Notes: generated by a model from the sequence alone, not told the origin. A stretch of DNA of 64,000 nt from Marinimicrobium sp038419845 (GCF_038419845.1 NZ_JBCAQT010000012.1:1-64000), one strand, 5' to 3'. Positions 16,959 to 25,518 are shown, counted from the first letter of the stretch. Made by a program: numbers and translations.

Positions 16959-18353
16959 TCACGTCGCGTCCTTCAGGGGCAGTCGCAACGTTGCCTGCAA
17001 CCCTTCGGCCGTATTCGTCAGCTCCAACGAGCCGCCAAAACGACGGGCAATGGTCTCTACAATTGCCAATCCCAGACCGTTGCCGTTGGGTTCCAGGTGC
17101 ACAAAGCGCTGCGTCAATTCGCTGAGCTTGTCTTGGGCAACCCCGGGCCCCTTGTCTAGCACCGTCCACACACAGTACTGGCCCTCGGTCTCCGTGGTCA
17201 TCAGCACGGTCTCGCCCTCGGGGGAAAAGCGCACTGCATTCTCCAGAAGGTTGCGCAGGGCCGTCACCGCCAGCGCGGCCGGCACGGCCACTTCCTCGGC
17301 GCAGTGGGTTTGGTACTTGACGTGGACATCGTTTGCGCGGGCCCTGGCCGTTACGTCCCGTATGGCGTCGGAGCTGATTTCATCCGCCGTTGTGCAGCCA
17401 ACGTCCTCGAAAGCAGCGTTGCCGTCCAGACGAGCCAGCAGAAGCAACTGCTCCAGGGTAGACTGAAGCTTGTCGACGGCCCGTTCTGCTTGCTGCAGGG
17501 CGCGCTCAGCCGGTTCGCCTGGCGTCAACCGGGCCACATGCAGTTGCGTTTTTATGGCGGTCAGCGGCGTTCTGAGTTCGTGCGCCGCATCGCCGGTAAA
17601 ACGCCGCTCGCGACGCATGGCCTGCTGAACGCGTATCATCAGCCGGTTGATCTCGTCTACCAGTGGCTCAACTTCGGTCGGCCCGCCGCGCCACTGTAGC
17701 GGCTCGGCACTGTCCACCGAGCGTCCGGCCACGGAGTGGCTGAGTTTTTGCAGCGGCCGCAGGCTGCGTTCGATACCAAAGCCGACCAGTACCAACGTGC
17801 CAGCCAGTGCCGCTATGAACGGGACCACAGCGGCGACGATGACGGACGTCATCAACTCATCACGGGTACTCAATCGGTCCGCCGTGGTGATGCGCAACCC
17901 GTCTATTGTGGCCGTGTAGACCCGCCAACGCTGACCATCTACCTCACGGTTGCTATAACCCTCAGCGCTGTTATCCAGCGCCTGCGTCGGAGCATCTTGC
18001 GACTGGGCGAGTATCTCGCCCCGGCGTGTACTGACGCGGCATGCCAGGCTGGCTGGAAACTCGGGGTTGGCGATGGCTTTGTCCAGCATTTGACTCGCCT
18101 GCGGTGAAGGGGCGAGTGACTGGGCGTCGGCCCCGGGCGTGGCGGCCCCGGGATCGCCACTTGTGGGTAGCTCGTGTCGGTTGACCAGGGACGCCACCAT
18201 GCGAGCCGAGGCCGCGAGGCGATCATCCAGTGTTCTCTCCATCTCCGCCTTGACGCTGAACAGCATCCAGGGAGCCAGTAACAGCCAAAGGCCAGCCAAG
18301 GACAGGCAAATGACCGCCATCAGGCGCCAACGTAGGCTCCACCTCAGAATCAT
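16959..18353 (-). CDS. dsbS: Sensor histidine kinase DsbS-like
   Basis: The 464-residue kinase has two transmembrane helices (about 11–33 and 168–190) around a periplasmic sensor of some 130 residues. A HAMP-like linker follows, then a HisKA box (GDAAHELRTPLTAIK, His257) and an HATPase_c domain with N (NLLENAVRF), G1 (DKGPGVA) and G2 (GNGLGLAIV) boxes. The sensor holds one cysteine, Cys105 in LACRVS, which may be the counterpart of the Cu(I)-binding Cys82 of P. aeruginosa DsbS. Its ATG overlaps the response-regulator stop (TAATG). The DsbS name rests on the dsb neighbourhood and the DsbR boxes; by sequence alone it is a QseC/CopS-like kinase. Confidence 0.85.
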   Translation of the reverse strand: MILRWSLRWRLMAVICLSLAGLWLLLAPWMLFSVKAEMERTLDDRLAASARMVASLVNRHELPTSGDPGAATPGADAQSLAPSPQASQMLDKAIANPEFPASLACRVSTRRGEILAQSQDAPTQALDNSAEGYSNREVDGQRWRVYTATIDGLRITTADRLSTRDELMTSVIVAAVVPFIAALAGTLVLVGFGIERSLRPLQKLSHSVAGRSVDSAEPLQWRGGPTEVEPLVDEINRLMIRVQQAMRRERRFTGDAAHELRTPLTAIKTQLHVARLTPGEPAERALQQAERAVDKLQSTLEQLLLLARLDGNAAFEDVGCTTADEISSDAIRDVTARARANDVHVKYQTHCAEEVAVPAALAVTALRNLLENAVRFSPEGETVLMTTETEGQYCVWTVLDKGPGVAQDKLSELTQRFVHLEPNGNGLGLAIVETIARRFGGSLELTNTAEGLQATLRLPLKDAT

Positions 18354-19015
18354 TACGAGGACTCCTTCAGCCGGTAGCCCAGGCCTCTAACGGTTTCAAT
18401 GAGATTACCGCCAAGTTTGCCGCGCAGGTTGTGCACGTGAACGGCCACTGCATTGCTCTCGACTCCCTCGCTCCAGCCATACAGAAAGTTTTGAAGCTGC
18501 TCTGAAGAAAGCACCCGCCCGGGCTGCTTCATCAAGGCTTCCAACACCGCCAGCTCCCGCCGCGACAAAGAGATTGGCCGGTCTTCGAGCGTTACTTCCA
18601 GCGTTGTAGGGTCAAATACCAGAGCACCGTAACGCATGACATTGCTGCTTCGCCCACTGGCGCGGCGCACCAGGGAGTGTAAACGAGCGACCAGCTCCTC
18701 CAGGTCAAAGGGCTTTGTCAGGTAGTCGTCGGCTCCCTTGTTCAAACCCTGAATACGCTCAGGCACGGCATCCCGGGCGGTCAGTACCAATACGGGCACA
18801 TCCTTTCCCTGCCGGCGCCAGCGTCCCAGAGCCGTCAACCCGTCCTCATCAGGCAGGCCCAGATCCAGTACGACGGCATCAAAAGCGGCCAGGTCCAATG
18901 CCGACTCGGCGGCCCCGGCGGATTGGACCCAATCGGCCGTCTGCCCCAGTGCTTCCAGGCCGCATTGAAGGCCGTCGCCGACCAGTCTGTCATCTTCCAC
19001 TATCAATATATGCAC
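18353..19015 (-). CDS. dsbR: OmpR-family response regulator DsbR-like
   Basis: The 220-residue regulator has a receiver domain with acidic pocket VEDD (residues 7–9), phospho-acceptor Asp51 (VVLDLGLPDEDG) and switch Lys in LTKPFDLEEL. A winged-helix OmpR/PhoB DNA-binding domain follows (LSRRELAVLEALM, VHVHNLRGKLGG, RGLGYRL). It is the first gene of a two-gene leftward unit with the kinase. In P. aeruginosa, phospho-DsbR turns on dsbDEG under copper stress. TTA-N8-TTAA boxes in the 148-base space shared with the divergent dsbE gene fit that role and could also autoregulate dsbRS. Confidence 0.87.
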   Translation of the reverse strand: MHILIVEDDRLVGDGLQCGLEALGQTADWVQSAGAAESALDLAAFDAVVLDLGLPDEDGLTALGRWRRQGKDVPVLVLTARDAVPERIQGLNKGADDYLTKPFDLEELVARLHSLVRRASGRSSNVMRYGALVFDPTTLEVTLEDRPISLSRRELAVLEALMKQPGRVLSSEQLQNFLYGWSEGVESNAVAVHVHNLRGKLGGNLIETVRGLGYRLKESS

Positions 19016-19052
19016 GCTATTGTCCTCCTGAGGGCATAATGCGGCCAGCCGA

Positions 19053-19078
19053 TTAAGGCACTGTTAACCTTACCTTAA
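19053..19078. promoter_or_regulatory. Two overlapping putative DsbR boxes between dsbR and dsbE
   Basis: TTAAGGCACTGTTAA (19053–19067) and TTAACCTTACCTTAA (19064–19078) each match TTA-N8-TTAA and share their middle TTAA. They sit in the divergent promoter region 38 bases from dsbR and 86 bases from the TlpA-like gene, so one occupied site could serve both directions. Confidence 0.7.
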
Positions 19079-19163
19079 TTCCAGGTGATCATCCTAAGTC
19101 CCCGAAAACAGCTATTGTGGTTGTGATCACCGCCCACTCATTCGTAATCATAGGAGTCAGTCT

Positions 19164-19967
19164 GTGTCACTGTCTGCCGGGCCCTTTGCCCTTTCATTGA
19201 ACGTTGTTCTGTTGATGCTGGCGTTCTTTACCGCGTTACTCGTCGGGTGGCTCTCGGGCCGGCGGCGGGAGGTGTCCGTGGAACCGGCGCTTAGCAATAT
19301 GCTGTTTCTGGGCATCCTGGGTGCGCGGGTAGGATTTGTGCTGCTGTATTTTGGCGACTACCTTGAACAACCCTGGAGCATGCTGGATATCCGGGATGGC
19401 GGTTTCTCTCTTCCAGCCGGGCTTGTCGTCGCCATCGCTGTGGGCATTTTCTACGCCTGGCGGCGGGCGGCTTTAAGAGCGCCTCTGGGCATTGCCTTCG
19501 CCGCCGGAGCCGGAACCTGGGCGGCAACGGCGGGTATTATCGGCGTGATGTACGCCTCTCAAGCCAATCTGCCGGCCTTGACGTTAACGGCACTGGATGG
19601 GGAGGAAGTCCCCCTGGAGCAGTTCGAAGGGCGTCCCATGGTCGTCAATCTGTGGGCCACCTGGTGCCCGCCCTGCCGGCGCGAGATGCCGGTGCTGGCC
19701 GAGGCTCAGCAGTCTGAAGACGGTATTGCCTTTATCTTTATCAATCAGGGGGAAGGCCCGCATACTATCAATCAATACCTTGAAGAAGAGCAGCTGGCTT
19801 TGGGTAACGTTCTGCTTGACCGGAGCTCTAGCACCATGCGGCAATTGGGAGCCAACGGTTTGCCCTCCACTTACTTTTTCAATGCCAACGGCGAACTGGT
19901 GGACACCCACTTCGGCGCCTTGTTTTCAGCATCACTGAAAAGCAATCTCCAATCAATCAAACCATAG
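19164..19967 (+). CDS. dsbE: TlpA-like thioredoxin with Lgt-like membrane N-terminus (dsbE of dsbDEG)
   Basis: The 267-residue protein has a membrane part of about 130 residues with four helices and then a periplasmic thioredoxin domain with WCPPC (Cys168, Cys171) and the cis-Pro region NGLPSTYF. The N-terminal part resembles the front of prolipoprotein diacylglyceryl transferase (GARVGFVLLYFGDYLEQP, GGFSLPAG). The catalytic histidine of Lgt's HGG motif is replaced, so it is probably only an anchor or a thiol-relay partner. The start is GTG with TAGGAG upstream. It is followed nine bases later by dsbG. Electrons probably come from DsbD. P. aeruginosa PA2477 holds the same place. Confidence 0.85.
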   Translation: MSLSAGPFALSLNVVLLMLAFFTALLVGWLSGRRREVSVEPALSNMLFLGILGARVGFVLLYFGDYLEQPWSMLDIRDGGFSLPAGLVVAIAVGIFYAWRRAALRAPLGIAFAAGAGTWAATAGIIGVMYASQANLPALTLTALDGEEVPLEQFEGRPMVVNLWATWCPPCRREMPVLAEAQQSEDGIAFIFINQGEGPHTINQYLEEEQLALGNVLLDRSSSTMRQLGANGLPSTYFFNANGELVDTHFGALFSASLKSNLQSIKP

Positions 19968-19975
19968 GCACTACC

Positions 19976-20776
19976 ATGACAAAGAATCTGACACTTTCCG
20001 TTCTGGCAACCGCCCTGTTGGCAGCCAGTGCCTGCAGCGATGAATCCTCCACCAGCAGAGTCCAGGACGAAGATGGTTCCGGAGCGGGGCAACGCTTGGC
20101 CGCTCCACTCAAGCAGCTTGAACTGGATGGCGTCAACATTGGTGAAAGCTTTCCCGGCCCCGGTGGTCTTACCGGCTACATTGGTCGTTACAACGGGCAA
20201 CCGGTGGAGATGTACCTTACTCAGGATGGCCAGCACGTGGTCGTGGGCACGCTCATCAATAACAAGGGCGAACGAGTCGCTCAAGATAGGCTGAACAGCG
20301 CGAGTAGCAGCGGTATTGAGTGGGAAGACCTTGAAGCCACACACTGGATCGCCGAGGGCGATGCCGACGCCGAGGTCGTTGTTTATGCATTTATGGACCC
20401 CAACTGCCCCTACTGTGCAATGTTCTGGGAACAGGCCCAGCCCTACCTGGAGCGCGGAGGGGTTCAACTGCGCCACATCATGGTAGGCATGCTCCGCCCG
20501 GACAGTCTACCCAAGGCCGCCACCATTTTGGCCGCGGATGATCCGGCCGAAGCCTTGGCGCAACATCAGCGCACGGTGAAAGACGGGGGCGTCACCCCAG
20601 AACAGGACTTGCCAGAGGAGGTGCTGGGTCAAGTGGAGGAAAACACACAGTTTATGCGCACCAACGGCATACAGGCGACCCCAGCCGTATTGTTCAAGGA
20701 CTCCGAGGGTCGTTTGCAGACGGTTCAGGGAGTCCCCAGTGAGCAAGTGATGAGCCAGCACATTTTCCGTAACTAG
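19976..20776 (+). CDS. dsbG: DsbG-like thiol:disulfide interchange protein, predicted lipoprotein
   Basis: The 266-residue protein has a lipoprotein-like signal (LLAASAC, Cys20), a linker, an N-terminal DsbC/DsbG dimerisation-type region (about 45–110) and a thioredoxin fold with DPNCPYC (Cys144, Cys147) and the cis-Pro loop GIQATPAVLF. This is the DsbG pattern: a periplasmic reductase that protects or repairs cysteine residues. Lipidation would tether it to a membrane, whereas E. coli DsbG is soluble, so that point needs care. It forms one unit with the TlpA-like gene and should be kept reduced by DsbD. Confidence 0.87.
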   Translation: MTKNLTLSVLATALLAASACSDESSTSRVQDEDGSGAGQRLAAPLKQLELDGVNIGESFPGPGGLTGYIGRYNGQPVEMYLTQDGQHVVVGTLINNKGERVAQDRLNSASSSGIEWEDLEATHWIAEGDADAEVVVYAFMDPNCPYCAMFWEQAQPYLERGGVQLRHIMVGMLRPDSLPKAATILAADDPAEALAQHQRTVKDGGVTPEQDLPEEVLGQVEENTQFMRTNGIQATPAVLFKDSEGRLQTVQGVPSEQVMSQHIFRN

Positions 20777-20842
20777 CAGAGCGTTCAATGTCGGCCGGAG
20801 AGGTGTATCAAGCCGCCTTTAGGCTGTAAAATCCTGTTCTGT

Positions 20843-20890
20843 GACGAACGCCGCCTCATCGATATCGAATAGAACGACGCGCCAGTAACG
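20843..20890 (-). pseudogene. Fragment of an SDR oxidoreductase gene
   Basis: Read leftward, 20890–20850 encodes RYWRVVLFDIDEAA, nearly the same as RNWRVVLFDIDEAA in the SDR gene at 10052–10816. At the DNA level 36 of 41 bases agree with 10695–10735. No start codon, Rossmann motif or remaining enzyme is present, so this is a short relic. It ends just past the 3' end of the phage-repressor-like gene, suggesting a recombination or insertion scar there. Confidence 0.6.
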
Positions 20891-20901
20891 GCCGCCGTCG
20901 G

Positions 20902-21429
20902 TCAGGACTCTGTGCGAAGATCATCGGAAATAAATCCTGCCCCAGTCGGCAATTCCGCGCCATGCACGTTAATGGCCTTGCGCACCTGTTCCGGATCCTC
21001 GCTCCCCGTTTTCAGTTCATAGATCAACCGGATGACTTTGGCCTCTTCTTCCGGGGGCAGCTTGATATCTCGTTCCAGGAAATTTTGTCGGGTGGTTGCG
21101 ATGACCCCCTCCATCAGGTCCATATCAACCGAACCACCAATGCCAGACTCTGTACCAACTGGGAGCAGCTCGCCGCCGGTCAACCACTCCAGGCTGACTC
21201 CGCTTTCTATAGCCATAATCAACGCCTTGTCCAGGCCGGGGAGCGAGCCGGAAAGATACTTTCTGATCAGGCTGTCGCTCATGCCACAGGATTTAGCGAA
21301 GGCGTGAATGGAGCGGCTCCCTATGGCCTGCTTGAGCCGCCGGGGGAACTCTCTTTTCAGTAGGGCTAACTGCTCTGAGTGGGTAGCTTGCTGGGCGATT
21401 GTCGGTTCACCGCCATTGTTCATTGTCAT
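20902..21429 (-). CDS. XRE/CI-like helix-turn-helix repressor
   Basis: The 175-residue protein has an N-terminal lambda-repressor-type HTH (LKQAIGSRSIHAFAKSCGMSDSLIRKYLSG, about 31–62) followed by LDKALIMAIESGVSLEWLTGGE, the short segment common in phage C2/CI repressors. The C-terminal half (EEEAKVIRLIYELKTGSEDPEQVRKAI) has no LexA-type peptidase motif. It looks like a small prophage-derived repressor kept without other phage genes. GGAG stands before ATG 21429. It faces away from the KaiC/GGDEF-EAL pair across a 301-base space and could control it; that link is only positional. Confidence 0.75.
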   Translation of the reverse strand: MTMNNGGEPTIAQQATHSEQLALLKREFPRRLKQAIGSRSIHAFAKSCGMSDSLIRKYLSGSLPGLDKALIMAIESGVSLEWLTGGELLPVGTESGIGGSVDMDLMEGVIATTRQNFLERDIKLPPEEEAKVIRLIYELKTGSEDPEQVRKAINVHGAELPTGAGFISDDLRTES

Positions 21430-21730
21430 TACTTGCTCCAGGAAGCGCGATAGTGCCCACGCCCACGGTTCGAATCCACGGGTGTGCTGGTGGGGCGCCT
21501 AGCACTTCAGTGTTGATGATCACTCTCCTTGGTGTTAATGTTCGCACCCTAGAGGTAGTCGTGACAGGTAAATAAGCACCGGTAATAACCGATCTCAGCC
21601 TTCTGGAAAGGTTGGGAGGGTTATTTGTGGGTGATCCATGACCGCACGACTAGTGCGAAGCATATCACGGAACGGGGGCGCTTCGTTTGACAAGAGGTAC
21701 ACAGATGGCACCTTGAGGGGGGAAGAGACC
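21430..21730. other. Intergenic region between the repressor and the KaiC-like operon
   Basis: This 301-base spacer should hold the divergent promoters. It contains the short dyad CGGTAATAACCG near 21578–21589, a possible operator for the neighbouring HTH protein. A tRNA-like T-loop string lies near 21467 but no tRNA can be folded around it. GGGGGGAAGAG before 21731 serves as Shine-Dalgarno of the KaiC-like gene. Confidence 0.4.
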
Positions 21731-23179
21731 ATGGCAGATGACCTAGCCGGCCGAATCCTGACAGGCGTTCACGGGTTTGACGAAATTCTTCATGGGGGGG
21801 TGATACCTCGAAGAGCCTACTTGATTCGGGGTGGTCCCGGTTCGGGTAAAACCACCCTTGGCCTGCACTTTCTGATCAATGGCCCCCCTGAAGACAGCCT
21901 GTTTATTACCCTGGGAGAGTCCGAAGAACAGCTACGCCAAAACGCTGATTACAGTGGTCTATCAATGGACGGCGTCGCTGTACTGGATCTTTCGCTGGGG
22001 GACGACAGCAGTACCTACACCCTGTTGGAAAGCTGGGATGTAGAGGGCAATTCCACCCACGATCGCATCCTGGACCATGTGGAAAAACTTCGGCCGCAAC
22101 GCATACTGATTGACTCCCTCAGCCAGATGCAGTGTCTGTCGCCCGACACTTTTCAATTCCGCCGACAGGTGCTGGCGTTGTTGCGCAAACTCACCGCCGG
22201 GGGTGCCACCGTGATGTTCACTTCCGAGCAAGCCCCCAGCGAGGAGGACCATACCCTTCCTTTCCTGAGTGACGGAATCATTTCCCTGGATCACACCGAA
22301 AGTGGACGACAGTGCCGGATTACCAAGTTTCGCGGCTCCTCCTTTGCGGACGGGGCGCACTATTTTAACCTTGGTCCAGGCGGCGTAACGCTCTACCCGC
22401 GCCTGCTACCGGATAACCACCGTCGCCAGGTCGAGCATACCCCTCTGACTTCCGGCCTGGCGGAATTCGATGCCCTCACCCACGGGGGGATTGAGCGCGG
22501 TACGGTGACCCTGCTCTCGGGGCCATCCGGGGTGGGCAAGACGACGCTTGGTGCCCAGCTTATGAGCGCAGCCGCCAAGGGCAACGAACGCTCGGTGATC
22601 TATTCCTTCGATGAAGGAGCTTCGACCTTTTTTACCCGTTGCCGTCAGGTCGGCCTGCCTGCGGAAGCAATGGTCAATGAAGGCAACCTGAAGTTCGAAT
22701 CGGTCGAACCCTTGCTCTACAACCCCGACCAATTTGCTGCCGGTGCCCGGGTAGAAGTTGAAGAGCGCGGCACCTCCATGGTGATGATCGACAGCCTGTC
22801 CGGATACGAGCAGTCGGTTCACGGCGATAACGTGAAGGAGCGCATTCATGCTCTGTGCCGCTATCTGGTCAACATGGGAGTCACAGTGGTACATGTCAAT
22901 GAGGTCTTCTCCATCGCTGGAAACCAGACCCGGATTACCGAGCACGGCATCAGTTACATTGCCGACAATGTCATCATGCTGCGCTATGTCGAGCTGGATG
23001 GCGAGTTGCGCAAATCCATCGGTGTGCTCAAAAAACGGGCCGGCAGTTTCGAGCGGACGCTGCGCGAGTTTGAAATCACACCGGAGGGACTAAAAATCGG
23101 CCCGCCCTTTCGCGGGCTTCGTGGGCTTTTGGGAGGCATTCCGGAGCTCACCCGTCCCAACAACGAGGATGCCATGTGA
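21731..23179 (+). CDS. KaiC-family double-RecA ATPase
   Basis: The 482-residue protein has two KaiC/RAD55 domains in tandem. The first has Walker A GGPGSGKTT (about 34–42) and Walker B-like RILIDSLSQ; the second has SGPSGVGKTT (about 262–271) and SMVMIDSLSG. Length is close to cyanobacterial KaiC. The Ser-Thr phosphorylation pair of KaiC CII is not clearly conserved, and no kaiA or kaiB is adjacent. In non-cyanobacteria such proteins act in stress or signalling modules. The stop overlaps the next start (ATGTGA region), so it is translationally coupled to a GGDEF–EAL protein. I prefer ATG 21731 with GGAAGAG upstream over the frame opening at 21638. Confidence 0.88.
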   Translation: MADDLAGRILTGVHGFDEILHGGVIPRRAYLIRGGPGSGKTTLGLHFLINGPPEDSLFITLGESEEQLRQNADYSGLSMDGVAVLDLSLGDDSSTYTLLESWDVEGNSTHDRILDHVEKLRPQRILIDSLSQMQCLSPDTFQFRRQVLALLRKLTAGGATVMFTSEQAPSEEDHTLPFLSDGIISLDHTESGRQCRITKFRGSSFADGAHYFNLGPGGVTLYPRLLPDNHRRQVEHTPLTSGLAEFDALTHGGIERGTVTLLSGPSGVGKTTLGAQLMSAAAKGNERSVIYSFDEGASTFFTRCRQVGLPAEAMVNEGNLKFESVEPLLYNPDQFAAGARVEVEERGTSMVMIDSLSGYEQSVHGDNVKERIHALCRYLVNMGVTVVHVNEVFSIAGNQTRITEHGISYIADNVIMLRYVELDGELRKSIGVLKKRAGSFERTLREFEITPEGLKIGPPFRGLRGLLGGIPELTRPNNEDAM

Positions 23180-25473
23180 CAGGTGCTACTCTAGTGAAGA
23201 AAAAACTTCCGCGCATCGCCGTTTCGCTGTCAAACAGTGCCAATAGCCATTTGCTCGAACAGATGTTATCCGGAGAGTTTCAATTGTATCGGGAGTTTGT
23301 TGGCTTTACCGGGCAATTGACTCATTCGGACATCAAGTTGCTGGTGGTCGATGTCATCACTTTGAAGCACAGGCGGGAGCAGATTCGCGAGCTGCGGCGT
23401 CGTGTTTCCCCTGTGGTGCTGCCAGTCCTGCTGGTGACTGAAGGCCAGGGCAGGCTCCACCTTCAGGTCGCCGCTGAACTGGGTCGAACGGTTGATGATA
23501 TTCTCAGGATTCCCTCCAGCCAGGAGGAGTTAAAGGGTCGCATCCATAACCTGTTCCGGTTACGGTCCCTGTCGCGCGAGCAGGACCTCGCCAGGCAACA
23601 GCTGGTCAGGGTGGTCAGCGCCCTTCGGACCCTGAACGCCTGCGACAGTATCGTCGTGCGTTCAAAAACCGAGGACGAGTTGTTGAGCTCCCTGTGCAGT
23701 GCCATTGTCGACCAGGAAGGCTACCGCTTGGCATGGGTCGGTTTCGGCGACGAAAAAGCAGGCCTAAATATCAGTGCCTTCGCCGGCCGGGCGTCCGCCT
23801 TCGTGTCGGAGCTGCAACGGCACTGGGCAGAGGACCCCCAAAGTGCTGCCGGACTGGTGCATACCATTCGATCGGGCAGGACCCATATCGTCAGCGATAT
23901 TGCCGCCAATCTGCCCTTTTCTCCCATTGACGAGCAGGCTCTAACGCATGATCTTGCCGCCATGATCCTACTGCCCCTGAAAAGCGAGAATGGATCTCCG
24001 GGCTGTTTGGTGATCTACTCCGATACGGTGCACCACTTTGGTGAAAAGGAATGCCAGTTGCTCAAGCGCCTCGCCGACAATCTCGTATTTGGGCTGAACG
24101 CTCTGCGCAGCCATAAGGAACGCCAACAGCAGGCAGTTGAAATCCATTACCTTGCTTATACCGACGCACTGACCGGTTTGCCCAACCGCCGTCATCTGAT
24201 CCACTTCCTGAAAGGCATACTGGAGGAGCCCGAATCGAGCCGGCAGGCCGGCGCCATTCTGTTTATCGATCTGGACGGCTTCAAGTTAATTAACGATGCC
24301 CTGGGACACGAGGTGGGCGATCAGGTGCTGAAACAGCTGGGCCAACGTCTGCAAGCCACCGTACGTGACTGTGATCTGGTGGTTCGGCAAGGGGGCGATG
24401 AATTTCTGGTGGTGGCCGTAGACGCGCCCCGCCACGATTTACCCCATGATTCGGCGACGCTTGCAGACATTGCCCACCATTTGGCGGCAAGGATCGTAGC
24501 TCACTTGAGTGAGCCCCTGATGGCGGGCGGTTATACACATCGCCTGAACGCCAGCGTGGGTATCAGCCTCTTTCCAGACCATGGCCTGGACCCCACCCTG
24601 CTGATCGAAAATGCCGACAAGGCGATGTACGAAGCCAAAAGGCGGGGCGGCGGACACAGCCATTTGTTTTGCGAGGAAATTTCCACCAGTCGCCAACAGC
24701 GTTTTTCACTGGAAACCCGGCTGCGCCAGGCTCTGGAACGGGAAGAGTTCGAATTGCACTACCAGCCGATTTTCGAACTCGATTCTTGTCGAATCATGGC
24801 GACCGAGGCCCTGATCCGCTGGCCTCAGGAAGACGGCGAGATTCTGATGCCGGGCGCCTTTATGCCGCTGGTAGAAGAAATAGGGTTGATCAACCCCTTG
24901 GGCGACTGGGTGCTGGAAACCGCCGCCCAACAGTTGCAACGCTGGGACGGTCAGGGATTCGACTTGGCCATGGCGGTCAACCTCAGTATCAACCAGCTCT
25001 ACCCCGACGGGAACGCCGAGCGGTTTGCCGCTCTGGTTGAACCCTACATCCACCCTTCCCGGATCCACCTGGAAGTTACCGAAAATGCTCTGATGGCCGA
25101 CCCGGCCGCCATCGAAGGCTTGTTGAAGGCACTGCATGAACAGGGTTTTCAACTGGCCATCGACGACTTCGGTACAGGCTATTCCTCACTGAGCCGACTG
25201 CAACATCTGTCGATCCAGACGCTCAAGATCGACCGCAGTTTTGTTAGTGAGCTGGGGCGACCGGCCAGCAAGGGCGCCGCACTGGTGGCTGTTATCCAGC
25301 AAATGGCGGACAAGCTTCAGCTGCAGACGGTGGCCGAGGGTATTGAAACCGATGCGCAGCGTCAGTTGTTGCTTCAAGGCTCTAACGGCAGAGGCTGGGG
25401 CCAGGGCTTCTGGTTCAGTCCAGCCGTTCCTGCGGATGCCTTGGCACGACGCCTCAAAAGCGATCAATATTAA
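23176..25473 (+). CDS. Pseudo-receiver–GAF–GGDEF–EAL c-di-GMP signalling protein
   Basis: The 765-residue protein has a receiver-like N-terminal domain without the usual phospho-acceptor context (about 10–130), a GAF domain (about 150–310), GGDEF (TDALTGLPNRRHL; GGDEF near 406–410) and EAL (EALIRW near 544, EVTENALM, DDFGTGYSSL, LKIDRSFV, AEGIE). Both catalytic motifs look intact, so it could make and break c-di-GMP. The GTG start at 23176 overlaps the KaiC-like stop by four bases; GTG 23194 is an alternative. Coupling to a KaiC ATPase suggests that the ATPase steers c-di-GMP turnover, perhaps by contact with the pseudo-receiver. That is inference from context. Confidence 0.9.
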   Translation: MTGATLVKKKLPRIAVSLSNSANSHLLEQMLSGEFQLYREFVGFTGQLTHSDIKLLVVDVITLKHRREQIRELRRRVSPVVLPVLLVTEGQGRLHLQVAAELGRTVDDILRIPSSQEELKGRIHNLFRLRSLSREQDLARQQLVRVVSALRTLNACDSIVVRSKTEDELLSSLCSAIVDQEGYRLAWVGFGDEKAGLNISAFAGRASAFVSELQRHWAEDPQSAAGLVHTIRSGRTHIVSDIAANLPFSPIDEQALTHDLAAMILLPLKSENGSPGCLVIYSDTVHHFGEKECQLLKRLADNLVFGLNALRSHKERQQQAVEIHYLAYTDALTGLPNRRHLIHFLKGILEEPESSRQAGAILFIDLDGFKLINDALGHEVGDQVLKQLGQRLQATVRDCDLVVRQGGDEFLVVAVDAPRHDLPHDSATLADIAHHLAARIVAHLSEPLMAGGYTHRLNASVGISLFPDHGLDPTLLIENADKAMYEAKRRGGGHSHLFCEEISTSRQQRFSLETRLRQALEREEFELHYQPIFELDSCRIMATEALIRWPQEDGEILMPGAFMPLVEEIGLINPLGDWVLETAAQQLQRWDGQGFDLAMAVNLSINQLYPDGNAERFAALVEPYIHPSRIHLEVTENALMADPAAIEGLLKALHEQGFQLAIDDFGTGYSSLSRLQHLSIQTLKIDRSFVSELGRPASKGAALVAVIQQMADKLQLQTVAEGIETDAQRQLLLQGSNGRGWGQGFWFSPAVPADALARRLKSDQY

Positions 25474-25518
25474 GTCGCTAACGGGTTCCGCCGGCCGCTG
25501 CTCTTTTATAACTCGATC

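Noticed and set aside
21462..21490. GGTTCGAATCC, a string typical of a tRNA T-loop, upstream of the repressor gene.
   Set aside because: The flanking bases do not pair into a T-stem and no acceptor, anticodon arm or CCA end can be placed, so this is not a tRNA. It might be an old attachment-site relic, but nothing supports that.
21731..23179. A circadian clock (KaiABC).
   Set aside because: Only a KaiC-family protein is present, without KaiA or KaiB and without a clear CII phosphosite pair.
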